6,664 nt of DNA from an uncultured Ruminococcus sp. Lineage in GTDB: Bacteria; Bacillota; Clostridia; Oscillospirales; CAG-272. The notes under the pieces are model-generated. The model was not told where the DNA came from, did no database searches, and saw only the letters and a list, made by a program, of their open reading frames with translations. The stretch is taken from contig CACZSC010000024.1 of NCBI GenBank assembly GCA_902783755.1, positions 1-6,664 of the forward strand, given 5' to 3'. Shown one piece after another: positions 1 to 6,394 of the stretch (position 1 is the stretch's first letter; every line of letters begins with the position of its first letter). Both the position numbers and the translations under genes were made by a program.

Positions 1-156
1 ATCAAGGTGACGACGCCATCTGTATGGGTGGTGCTCATCGCCATAGTGGTGCTCCTCGCCGGAATGCTCATATGGAGCATATTCGGAAGGGTCACCGTGA
101 GGAACGACGACGGCACTGAGCAGCAGATCGCTCCCATCACCTACGTTATAAACTGA
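1..156 (+). CDS. C-terminal part of an NHLM-associated HlyD-like membrane protein (5' end outside window)
   Basis: The frame is open from base 1 and ends at TGA 154-156, giving 51 residues of a protein that starts upstream. It shows KVTTPSVW, then one hydrophobic helix (about residues 9-28 of the fragment) ending in WSIFGR, then a tail of about 21 residues ending in IAPITYVIN. From memory of the family, a VT[TS]P-x-x-W stretch followed directly by a membrane helix and W-x-x-FG is typical of the N-terminal region of NHLM secretion proteins, the HlyD-type adaptors next to NHLM ABC transporters. Its place 16 nt upstream of ABC transporter 1 fits. What is odd is that the protein stops just after the helix, where an adaptor should continue into a long extracytoplasmic domain. 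It may be a short paralogue or an internally deleted adaptor. The role is inferred from context. Confidence 0.6.
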   Translation: MKVTTPSVWVVLIAIVVLLAGMLIWSIFGRVTVRNDDGTEQQIAPITYVIN

Positions 157-172
157 CAGGCGGTAGAATACA

Positions 173-2353
173 ATGTCTCATAAAAAGATAAAGCAGCCTG
201 TCATGAAGGGACGGGTAAAGGTGCCTGTGGTCATGCAGATGGAGGCCCTCGAATGCGGGGCAGCATCCCTCTGCATGCTCATGGCATACTATGACAAATG
301 GGTCCCTCTCGAGCAGGTAAGGAAGGACTGCGGGGTCTCCCGTGACGGTTCCAGGGCCAGCAACATCCTGAAGGCCGCGAGAAGCTACGGCTTCACGGCG
401 AAGGGATACCGCTTCGAGCCAGAGACCCTCCGGGAGAGCGGAAGGTTCCCCTGCATAATACACTGGGAGTTCAACCACTTCGTGGTCTGTGACGGTTTCA
501 GGGGAAACAAGGTATACCTGAACGACCCTGCGAAGGGCGACTATACCGTGTCCCTCGAGAGATTCGACGAGGCCTTCACCGGAGTCTGCCTGATGATCGA
601 GCCGGGGGAGGGATTCGAGCCCGGCGGAAAACCGAAGAGCGTACTTGAATTCGCGAAGAAACGGCTCCGCGGAGCCGGCGCTGCAGTGGCCTTCGTGATG
701 ATAACCACGGTCATAGCCTCCCTTGCGGGGATACTGACGGCGGGCTTTTCCCGCGTCTTCCTTGACCAGCTGCTCACAGGGAAGTCCCCCGAGTGGTTCG
801 TTCCATTCATTATAGGACTCAGCGTGCTGACGCTGATCCAGCTGGCCTCGGCCTGGATACAGGCCATATATTCCCTGAAGCTGGACGGAAAGATGGCCGT
901 GGTAGGGAACAGCACCTACATGTGGAAGGTGCTCCGGCTCCCAATGGAGTTCTTCTCCCAGAGGATGGCCGGCGACATACAGATGAGGAAGGCCTCAAAC
1001 GCTACAATAGCCAGCGAGATCGTCAACACACAGGCGCCGCTGATCCTCAACGCCGCCATGATGGTGTTCTACCTTGTGGTCATGATCAGGTATTCCTGGG
1101 TCCTGACCCTTGTGGGCGTGGCTTCGGTGCTCATACAGCTCCTTCTGTCATCTTTCATATCGAAGAAAAGGATCAACATAACAAGAGTTATGATGCGTGA
1201 CAGCGGAAAGCTAGCGGCTTCCACCGTGTCGGGCATCGAGATGATAGAGACCATAAAATCATCGGGTGCAGAGAACGGATACTTCGAGAAGTGGTCCGGA
1301 TACCAGGCGTCAGTGAATACACAGACCGTGCGCTACGCTAAGCTCAACCAGTATCTCGGCATGCTGCCCGGAACGATATCAAACCTTCTGAACGTGGCTG
1401 TCCTCATAATCGGCGTATGGCTCACCATGAACGGCCAGTTCACCGTGGGCATGGTCATGGCCTTCCAGGGATTCCTCGGAAACTTCATGGCCCCGGCCAT
1501 GAGCCTCATCACCTCCGGCCAGCAGCTGCAGGAGATGCGGACCAGCATGGAGCGCATAGAGGACGTCATGGAATATCCCGAAGATCCCGTGACTGAGAGC
1601 AGCTCCTCCGACGAGGGCGTGAGCTACGACAAGCTCAAGGGCAACCTGGTCATGAAGAACGTGACATTCGGATACTCCCGTCTGGCTCCTCCTCTCATTG
1701 AGAACTTCGATCTTGAACTGAAGACCGGCCAGAGGGTGGCCTTCGTTGGCTCATCCGGATGCGGAAAATCCACTCTGTCAAAGCTCATATCCGGCCTCTA
1801 CAGGCCCTGGAGCGGCGAGATCCTGTTCGACGGCAAACCCATCGACGAGATCGACAGGAGCGTCTTCACGGGCTCAGTGGCCGTTGTCGACCAGGACATT
1901 ATCCTGTTTGAAGACACTATTGCGAACAATATAAAGATGTGGGACAACTCCATAGAGGACTTCGAGATGATAATGGCCGCGCGTGACGCCCAGATCCATA
2001 CGGACATCATGCAGCGTGACGGCGGTTACCAGTATAAGATAACCGAGGGCGGCAAGGACTTCTCCGGCGGCCAGCGTCAGAGGCTGGAGATCGCGAGAGT
2101 CCTGGCCCAGGATCCCACCATGATAATCATGGACGAGGCCACCTCGGCCCTGGACGCCAGGACCGAGTACGACGTGGTAAAGTCCATAAAGGACAGGGGA
2201 ATAACCTGCGTGGTGATAGCCCACAGACTGTCCACGATCCGTGACTGCGACGAGATCGTAGTCCTTGACCACGGCAAAGTAGTGGAACGGGGCACGCATG
2301 ATCAGCTTATGGCGCTTGACGGGGCTTACAAGACCCTCGTCACGTCTGAATGA
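173..2353 (+). CDS. NHLM-type ABC transporter 1 with N-terminal peptidase C39 domain (leader-cleaving exporter)
   Basis: This inner-membrane protein of 726 residues should cut double-glycine leaders and export the released peptide at the cost of ATP. Residues 1-145 form a peptidase C39 domain with Gln22, catalytic Cys28 (in LECGAASL), His102 (in FNHFVV) and Asp118 (in LNDP) all present. Residues about 165-460 form the ABC membrane domain with several hydrophobic helices. The ATPase domain follows: Walker A GSSGCGKST at 526-534, Q-loop Gln574, signature SGGQ at 631-634, Walker B Asp654 with catalytic Glu655, D-loop SALD and switch His684. Every key residue is intact, and the length suits a peptidase-containing ABC transporter. 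The ATG at 173 has only a weak AGGCGG site 9 nt upstream; the next Met (residue 11) has none. The partner ABC gene follows directly. Family assignment is firm; the substrate is inferred to be the small peptides at 5734-6664. Confidence 0.95.
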   Translation: MSHKKIKQPVMKGRVKVPVVMQMEALECGAASLCMLMAYYDKWVPLEQVRKDCGVSRDGSRASNILKAARSYGFTAKGYRFEPETLRESGRFPCIIHWEFNHFVVCDGFRGNKVYLNDPAKGDYTVSLERFDEAFTGVCLMIEPGEGFEPGGKPKSVLEFAKKRLRGAGAAVAFVMITTVIASLAGILTAGFSRVFLDQLLTGKSPEWFVPFIIGLSVLTLIQLASAWIQAIYSLKLDGKMAVVGNSTYMWKVLRLPMEFFSQRMAGDIQMRKASNATIASEIVNTQAPLILNAAMMVFYLVVMIRYSWVLTLVGVASVLIQLLLSSFISKKRINITRVMMRDSGKLAASTVSGIEMIETIKSSGAENGYFEKWSGYQASVNTQTVRYAKLNQYLGMLPGTISNLLNVAVLIIGVWLTMNGQFTVGMVMAFQGFLGNFMAPAMSLITSGQQLQEMRTSMERIEDVMEYPEDPVTESSSSDEGVSYDKLKGNLVMKNVTFGYSRLAPPLIENFDLELKTGQRVAFVGSSGCGKSTLSKLISGLYRPWSGEILFDGKPIDEIDRSVFTGSVAVVDQDIILFEDTIANNIKMWDNSIEDFEMIMAARDAQIHTDIMQRDGGYQYKITEGGKDFSGGQRQRLEIARVLAQDPTMIIMDEATSALDARTEYDVVKSIKDRGITCVVIAHRLSTIRDCDEIVVLDHGKVVERGTHDQLMALDGAYKTLVTSE

Positions 2354-2367
2354 GGGGAGGGGATCTT

Positions 2368-4569
2368 ATGGGATGGTTCGATGAACAGATCCGCTCAAGG
2401 AAACAGGCCGACGAGGCCGTGTTCGAGGATTCCTTCGTCAAGATGGCCGGAGCCGTCATGGGCAGGAGGATGACAGACGCCCTGAACGACGACAGGCAGA
2501 TCACTGAGGACGCCATAGGCGAGATACTGAAATTCTACCGGGTGAAGCCGCAGGAAGTGCCGGATTCCATCAGGGACATGAACGAGGTGCTTGAGTTTCT
2601 GCTGAGGCCCAACGGCATCATGAGAAGGAACGTGGACCTCGGGAAGGGCTGGTACCGGGACGCGGCGGGAGCCATGCTGGGTACCCGCACGGATGACGGC
2701 AGCGTAGTGGCGCTTGTGCCCTCCGGACTCTCAGGATACAGATTCTTTGACCGCAAGAGCGGAAAGAACGTAAGACTGAACAGAAAGACAGAAAAGCTCA
2801 TTGAAAAAGAGGCAGTGGCCTTCTACAAGCCGTTCCCCCTGACAAAGATGAACATGGGGAGCCTTTTGAAGTATATAATACAGCAGGTGTCAGTGGCAGA
2901 CGTGGTGCTTCTCGTCATTTCCATGTTCGCTGTCGCTGCCATGGGACTGCTGATACCTGAGCTCAACAGGATGCTGTTTGCGGACGTGCTTTCATCGGGA
3001 AGCCTGTCTGCGCTGCTGGGCATAGCGGCCTTCATGATATGCGCCGAGATCAGCATCATGCTCATAACGGCGGTGAAGAGCCTGCTCACGTCCAGGATCA
3101 GCACGAAGCTGAGCCTGAACGTGGAGGCGGCGACCATGATGAGACTGCTGTCGCTTCCTGCGGATTTCTTCAAGAACTACAGCGCCGGCGAGCTCAGCAA
3201 CAGATCTGAGAGCATAAACGGACTTTGCGATACCCTCGTGAGCATCGTGTTCTCGACGGGCATATCGTCCGTATTCTCACTCATTTACATAACACAGATC
3301 TTCATATACGCGCCTGCTCTCGTGGGCCCGGCCCTTACCGTCACTCTGATGACGCTGGCGGTCACCGTGGCCCAGATCCTCGTGAGGATAAGGATAATCA
3401 GGCAGAGGATGCTTGAAGACACCAAGGAGAGCGGCCTGAGCTACCAGCTCATATCCGGCATCCAGAAGATAAAGCTGTCAGGAGCCGAGAGGAGAGCCTT
3501 CGCCAAGTGGGGCACTCTGTATTCAAAGGGAGCGGAGCTGACCTACAACCCGCCCATGTTCCTGAAGATCGGTTCCGTCATAACCATGGCCATATCCCTC
3601 ATCGGAACGATCGTGATGTACGTGACAGCGGTGGAAAGCGGGGTCTCGGTTGCTGAGTACTACGCCTTCAGTTCCGCCTACGGCATGGTCAGCGCAGCAT
3701 TCATGGCTCTTGCCGGCATCGCAGCCAGCGCAGCCAACATAAAGCCGTCCCTCGAGATGGCAAGACCCATAATGGAGACAGTACCTGAAGTATCAGAGGA
3801 CAAGACGGTCCTTACCAGACTTTCAGGCGGCATAGAGCTGAACAACGTGACGTTCAGGTACAGCGAGGACATGCCCCCGGTGCTGGACGACCTGTCGCTG
3901 AAGATAAGGCCCGGGCAGTACGTGGCCATAGTCGGCAAGACCGGATGCGGCAAGAGCACCCTCGTCAGGGTGATGCTCGGATTCGAGACGCCCCAGAAAG
4001 GCGCGGTGTACTACGACGGCCGTGACCTTAAGAAGATAGACCTGAAGTCCCTCAGAAGAAGGATCGGCACCGTCATGCAGGACGGGAAGCTGTTCATGGG
4101 AGACATATATTCCAACATAGTCATATCGGCTCCCTGGCTCACTCTTGACGACGCCTGGGAAGCTGCCGAGAAAGCCGGCATGGCTGAAGACATAAGGATG
4201 ATGCCCATGGGTATGAACACCCTTATATCCGAAGGCCAGGGAGGCATCTCGGGAGGCCAGCGCCAGAGACTGCTGATCGCCAGGGCCATCGCCCCGAAAC
4301 CGAAGATCCTGATCTTCGACGAGGCCACATCTGCTCTCGACAATCTTACGCAGAAGCAGGTGTCTGAATCCCTTGACGCCATGAAATGCACACGTATAGT
4401 GATTGCTCACCGCCTGTCGACCATAAGGCAGTGCGACAGGATCATAGTTCTTGACCAGGGAAGGATCATCGAAGACGGAACATATGATGAACTCATAGAG
4501 AAGAACGGCTTCTTCGCGGATCTGGTGGCACGCCAGAGACTTGACATGCCTGAAGAAAAGGAGGCGTAG
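2368..4569 (+). CDS. NHLM-type ABC transporter 2 (permease/ATPase, no peptidase domain)
   Basis: This is the second half-transporter of the NHLM pair and likely works with ABC transporter 1. With the start at 2368 it has 733 residues. Residues 1-165 form a soluble domain without the C39 Cys/His set; its opening MGWFDEQIRSRK and later LVPSGLSGYRFFDRKSGK resemble what is usual in NHLM ABC2 proteins. Membrane helices run from about 169 to 460. The ATPase domain is complete: Walker A GKTGCGKST at 523-531, signature SGGQ at 628-631, Walker B Asp651/Glu652 in IFDEATSALD, switch His681. An in-frame ATG at 2350 overlaps the previous stop as ATGA, but a GGGGAGGGG purine run at 2354-2362 sits about 5 nt before the ATG at 2368, so 2368 is preferred. 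The N-terminal domain has no known catalytic role and may bind leaders or the partner protein; that is inference. Confidence 0.94.
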   Translation: MGWFDEQIRSRKQADEAVFEDSFVKMAGAVMGRRMTDALNDDRQITEDAIGEILKFYRVKPQEVPDSIRDMNEVLEFLLRPNGIMRRNVDLGKGWYRDAAGAMLGTRTDDGSVVALVPSGLSGYRFFDRKSGKNVRLNRKTEKLIEKEAVAFYKPFPLTKMNMGSLLKYIIQQVSVADVVLLVISMFAVAAMGLLIPELNRMLFADVLSSGSLSALLGIAAFMICAEISIMLITAVKSLLTSRISTKLSLNVEAATMMRLLSLPADFFKNYSAGELSNRSESINGLCDTLVSIVFSTGISSVFSLIYITQIFIYAPALVGPALTVTLMTLAVTVAQILVRIRIIRQRMLEDTKESGLSYQLISGIQKIKLSGAERRAFAKWGTLYSKGAELTYNPPMFLKIGSVITMAISLIGTIVMYVTAVESGVSVAEYYAFSSAYGMVSAAFMALAGIAASAANIKPSLEMARPIMETVPEVSEDKTVLTRLSGGIELNNVTFRYSEDMPPVLDDLSLKIRPGQYVAIVGKTGCGKSTLVRVMLGFETPQKGAVYYDGRDLKKIDLKSLRRRIGTVMQDGKLFMGDIYSNIVISAPWLTLDDAWEAAEKAGMAEDIRMMPMGMNTLISEGQGGISGGQRQRLLIARAIAPKPKILIFDEATSALDNLTQKQVSESLDAMKCTRIVIAHRLSTIRQCDRIIVLDQGRIIEDGTYDELIEKNGFFADLVARQRLDMPEEKEA
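4558..4564 (+). promoter_or_regulatory. Shine-Dalgarno site of the STAS gene, inside the end of ABC2
   Basis: AAGGAGG lies in the last codons of ABC transporter 2, 8 nt before the STAS start at 4573. The two genes are 3 nt apart, which supports translation from one transcript. Confidence 0.8.
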
Positions 4570-4572
4570 AAG

Positions 4573-4881
4573 ATGAGGATAGAAAGAGACGGGGAAAGGG
4601 TGACTGTCTTCGCGGAAGGAAGGATCGACGCCAACAACGCGCCGCAGTTCGCGGCCGACATGGAAACAGCCCTTGAGGGGACCACTGATCTTACCATCGA
4701 ATGCACCGGTCTCGAGTACATATCGAGCTCCGGTCTCAGGGCGGTCATGCTCGCGCTGAAAACGATGGGAGACCGGGGACAGATAAGGATCACCGGAGTG
4801 AACGATTACGTATATACCATCTTCGAGGTGACCGGGTTCACCGAAATGATGGAGATCGATACGGCAAAAAAGAAAATTTGA
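4573..4881 (+). CDS. STAS-domain protein, anti-sigma-factor antagonist-like
   Basis: This small soluble protein of 102 residues is built of one STAS domain, of the SpoIIAA/RsbV type that frees a sigma factor or output protein by binding an anti-sigma kinase. The N-terminal strand VTVFAEGRIDANNAP matches the family opening (G-x-[IL]-D). The phosphorylation loop is LEYISSSGLRAVM at residues 47-59: Ser53, just before Gly54, aligns with the phosphoserine of SpoIIAA (DSSG), and Ser52 is the alternative. The C-terminal part keeps the VYTIFEVTGFTEMM helix usual in these proteins. It lies 3 nt after ABC2, as the last gene of the export run. No anti-sigma kinase or PP2C/SpoIIE phosphatase is in the window; if partner switching works here, those genes lie elsewhere, perhaps upstream. 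STAS identity is clear, while the target is unknown; an ECF sigma factor is not the usual client. Confidence 0.9.
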   Translation: MRIERDGERVTVFAEGRIDANNAPQFAADMETALEGTTDLTIECTGLEYISSSGLRAVMLALKTMGDRGQIRITGVNDYVYTIFEVTGFTEMMEIDTAKKKI

Positions 4882-4975
4882 ATTTTTTTTCGTAAATCTG
4901 CTGCCACGGTCCGGGAATGTGTGTATAAAGAAGCGAAAGACAAAAACACACCCGCTTTCGGAAAGAGAGGTAAGG
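4882..4975 (+). promoter_or_regulatory. 94-nt leader between the export genes and the sigma cassette; possible promoter and folded RNA
   Basis: The segment opens with a run of eight T (4883-4890) just after an A-rich stretch. The A/T stem there has no GC, so it is at best a weak terminator. Downstream, GGG-AA-TGTGT (4913-4922) can pair with ACACACCC (4946-4953), and CGAAAG (4934-4939) with CTTTCG (4955-4960). The two stems interlock like an H-type pseudoknot just before the AGAGG ribosome site. No convincing -35/-10 pair was found by eye. Whether this is a promoter region, an attenuator or a plain spacer cannot be settled from the sequence. Confidence 0.25.
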
Positions 4976-5185
4976 ATGACAGAAAAGCAACTCAAACAGG
5001 CTTTCGAATACCAGAAGTTCGAGAGGAACCCGAGGCTTCAGGCCGTGATCGACGCCGTTCACGAGAGAGTCACGCTGAAGGAACTCAGCGATGAGGATCT
5101 CGACTGGGTGGCTGCCGCCGGAAGCGCTGAAGACGGGAAACCTGCAGGCATAAGGAAGCCTCAGAAACCGGAGGACGACCTATGA
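4976..5185 (+). CDS. 69-residue leader-like small protein, translationally coupled to the sigma factor
   Basis: I do not recognise a named family. The ATG at 4976 is chosen because AGAGG at 4965-4969 lies 6 nt upstream; an in-frame ATG at 4919 lacks such a site and would add a basic, low-complexity extension. The protein has an amphipathic first half (residues 3-34, with YQKFERNPRLQAVIDAVHER), then ELSDEDLDWVAAAG at 36-49, then a polar Pro/Lys/Asp-rich tail to residue 69. The middle motif strongly resembles the ends of the double-glycine leaders encoded downstream (for example LSDESLDDAAGG), but with AAAG in place of GG. A GS at 49-50 could still serve as a GS-type C39 site. The stop TGA overlaps the sigma-factor start (ATGA), so the two are probably made together. 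It could be a peptide substrate, a small anti-sigma or co-regulator that mimics a leader, or an adaptor. The function is unknown. Confidence 0.8.
   Translation: MTEKQLKQAFEYQKFERNPRLQAVIDAVHERVTLKELSDEDLDWVAAAGSAEDGKPAGIRKPQKPEDDL
5170..5174 (+). promoter_or_regulatory. Shine-Dalgarno site deciding the sigma-factor start
   Basis: GGAGG lies inside the end of the 69-residue gene. It is 7 nt from the ATG at 5182 and 10 nt from a second ATG at 5185. The first gives the better distance and the ATGA stop-start overlap. Confidence 0.7.
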
Positions 5186-5691
5186 TGACGGAAAGGGAGC
5201 TTGAGACGCTCTATACGGAATACATGGGTAAGGTCCTCGGATACATAAGATCAAGGGTAAGCGAGCCGCGGACGGCGGAGGATCTGTGCCAGGACGTGTT
5301 CGAGAAGACAGTCAGGTACAGGGACAGGTACGATCCGGATAAAGCCTCCCCTGGGACCTGGCTGTATACGATAACGAAGAACACCGTTCTGAATTATCTT
5401 ACCCGCAAAAGACCCGCAGAAGAGATGCAGGAAGAGCTCACGGAAGAGACTGCCTCAGAGCTTACCGACGGATCTTTGCCGGAGGACAGCCTCATTACCG
5501 CCGAGACGCTCGGAGAACTGGCGGAGGCTCTTGAGGAGCTTCCGGAGGGGCTCTGCGACATCATAGTGCTCAGGTATTACGACGATATTCCGCTGAACGT
5601 CATAGCAACAAGGCTTGGCATCAGCTACGGAGCCGTGAAGCTGAGGCATCAGAAGGCCCTGAAGATACTCAGGGACAGGATCTCAGGATAA
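5182..5691 (+). CDS. ECF-type (sigma-70 family) RNA polymerase sigma factor
   Basis: This cytoplasmic protein of 169 residues should direct RNA polymerase to a small set of promoters. Sigma region 2 spans about residues 11-77: the core-binding and -10-melting part shows AEDLCQDVFEKTVRYRDRYD, then GTWLYTITKNTVLNYLTRKR. An acidic, Glu/Thr-rich linker covers 78-112. Region 4 spans 113-167, with LPEGLCDIIVLRYYDDIPLN and the helix-turn-helix IATRLGISYGAVKLRHQKAL that reads the -35 element. Regions 1.1 and 3 are missing, as expected for ECF sigma factors, and the length is normal. It is coupled by ATGA overlap to the 69-residue leader-like protein and lies 42 nt before the first peptide gene, so control of the peptide and export genes is likely. 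There is no recognisable anti-sigma membrane protein beside it. Family is firm; targets are inferred. Confidence 0.94.
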   Translation: MMTERELETLYTEYMGKVLGYIRSRVSEPRTAEDLCQDVFEKTVRYRDRYDPDKASPGTWLYTITKNTVLNYLTRKRPAEEMQEELTEETASELTDGSLPEDSLITAETLGELAEALEELPEGLCDIIVLRYYDDIPLNVIATRLGISYGAVKLRHQKALKILRDRISG

Positions 5692-5733
5692 CATAAAAGA
5701 AAGATATCTATCAAACAAAAAGGAGAATACAGT

Positions 5734-6033
5734 ATGGAAAGAAATATGCCGAATGAAAAGATGGCGGAGCTCCTTAACGGGCTCACCGGGGAGCAGAAGG
5801 AAAAGGTAAAAGCATGCAAGACTGTAGACGAACTGACATCTCTTCTGAGCGGTCTTGGCGTTGCATTGCCGGATGAACTGCTGGATAACGTCTCGGGCGG
5901 AGGAGCAGAAGAAGATCTGGATTTCATTCTCAAGCTTACCAAGTGGGATGAAGAGTGCAGCCGGCGCGGGATCGATGTGCACGACGGTTACAGGCGGGAT
6001 CAGGTGTGGCGTGAGCTTTTCCCGAACGGATAG
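5734..6033 (+). CDS. Candidate double-glycine precursor peptide, 99 residues (long leader)
   Basis: An AGGAG at 5721-5725 lies 8 nt before the ATG. Residues 1-56 look like a long helical leader: EKMAELLNGLTGEQKEKVKA, then a TVDELTSLLSGLG helix, then LPDELLDNVSGG ending at Gly56. The pattern recalls NHLP/Nif11-type leaders, but I cannot place it in either with certainty. A C39 peptidase would be expected to cut after Gly56, leaving a tail of 43 residues. That tail is charged, with three aromatic residues near its end and a single Cys75; a second Cys28 lies in the leader. A tail this size with one Cys does not look like a classic lantibiotic. It is the first gene after the sigma factor, and the export machine for GG leaders lies upstream, so it is a likely substrate. 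The activity of the tail is unknown. Confidence 0.82.
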   Translation: MERNMPNEKMAELLNGLTGEQKEKVKACKTVDELTSLLSGLGVALPDELLDNVSGGGAEEDLDFILKLTKWDEECSRRGIDVHDGYRRDQVWRELFPNG

Positions 6034-6094
6034 ACTGACAGCAGCGAAATAAAGATTGCCCTTAAAGATCTTAAATATGGAAAACGTGTCAGTC
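6033..6094 (+). repeat. 8-bp inverted repeat flanking a 46-nt loop
   Basis: GACTGACA (6033-6040, starting at the last base of the upstream stop codon) and TGTCAGTC (6087-6094) are perfect reverse complements. An AAGATCTT palindrome (6065-6072) lies between the arms. There is no T-run after the second arm, so it is not a standard terminator. It could be an RNA stem shaping expression between two peptide genes, or chance. Confidence 0.4.
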
Positions 6095-6132
6095 GGCCCT
6101 TGGTTTTGCAGGATGACGCGTCCCGTAAAGTG

Positions 6133-6139
6133 AAGGAGG
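6133..6139 (+). promoter_or_regulatory. Shine-Dalgarno site of the 58-residue peptide gene
   Basis: AAGGAGG lies 7 nt before the ATG at 6147. It is a strong site and is the main evidence that this very short gene is translated. Confidence 0.8.
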
Positions 6140-6146
6140 AAATACA

Positions 6147-6323
6147 ATGAAAGAAAACGAACAGAAAGAATTGAAAAAAGAGACCAAGGAAGTGCTGAGC
6201 GACGAATCACTGGATGATGCCGCGGGCGGCGTTCAGGCAGGAATCATCACGATAGGCGGTTCAGGCGAATTCGGACCGAAACATGAGAAAGAAGAGAAAC
6301 CGAAGCAGCGCACATGGTTATAA
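6147..6323 (+). CDS. Candidate double-glycine precursor peptide, 58 residues, no cysteine
   Basis: This short gene runs from ATG 6147 to TAA 6321-6323. Residues 1-28 form a Lys/Glu-rich leader ending in VLSDESLDDAAGG, a clear double-glycine motif. Residues 29-58 are the predicted exported tail: a hydrophobic, Gly-rich start (VQAGIITIGGSGEFG) followed by a very polar Lys/Glu/Pro run ending in RTWL. The tail has no Cys and only four Ser/Thr residues, so lanthionine rings and disulfides are ruled out. The leader motif matches those of the genes on both sides, and the strong ribosome site supports translation. The hydrophobic-then-charged tail is unlike known bacteriocins that I recall. It could be a signalling peptide, a bacteriocin or another secreted factor. 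Precursor status is fairly sure; function is unknown. Confidence 0.78.
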   Translation: MKENEQKELKKETKEVLSDESLDDAAGGVQAGIITIGGSGEFGPKHEKEEKPKQRTWL

Positions 6324-6379
6324 TCAAATAATTGTTTGTAAATAAAAATTTTTGAACAAAAGACAACGATCGAAACATG

Positions 6380-6385
6380 AAGGAG
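6380..6385 (+). promoter_or_regulatory. Shine-Dalgarno site deciding the start of the zinc-ribbon-like peptide gene
   Basis: AAGGAG lies 9 nt before the ATG at 6395. An in-frame ATG at 6377 sits on the upstream edge of this site and has no good ribosome site of its own, so 6395 is the better start. Confidence 0.7.
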
Positions 6386-6394
6386 AGAACAAAA

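Noticed and set aside
793..1200. 135-residue plus-strand open frame inside ABC transporter 1
   Set aside because: It is out of frame with a well-supported transporter gene and has a low-complexity translation with no motif.
2350..2367. ATG at 2350 as the start of ABC transporter 2
   Set aside because: The ATGA overlap is tempting, but the GGGGAGGGG ribosome site lies after it and before the ATG at 2368, and the family usually opens with MGWFDEQI.
4866..4890. Rho-independent terminator after the STAS gene (A-rich stretch then eight T)
   Set aside because: The only stem is A/T pairs with a very short loop and no GC, so it would be weak. It is noted within the leader feature but not called a terminator.
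3823..4995. 390-residue open frame on the minus strand opposite the end of ABC2 and the STAS gene
   Set aside because: It lies across two clear genes with intact motifs on the plus strand. Its translation is rich in His, Arg and Pro without any domain, as expected for a shadow frame in GC-rich DNA.
5683..6210. 175-residue open frame on the minus strand across the first peptide gene
   Set aside because: It overlaps the 99-residue gene with its good ribosome site and GG leader, runs through non-coding spacer, and shows no recognisable domain.
6319..6324. TATAAT, a perfect -10 box, upstream of the zinc-ribbon-like peptide gene
   Set aside because: It overlaps the stop codon of the preceding gene. 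No TTGACA-like box lies 16-18 nt upstream (the bases there are GAAACC), and the TG of an extended -10 is off by one base. It is probably chance in AT-rich DNA.
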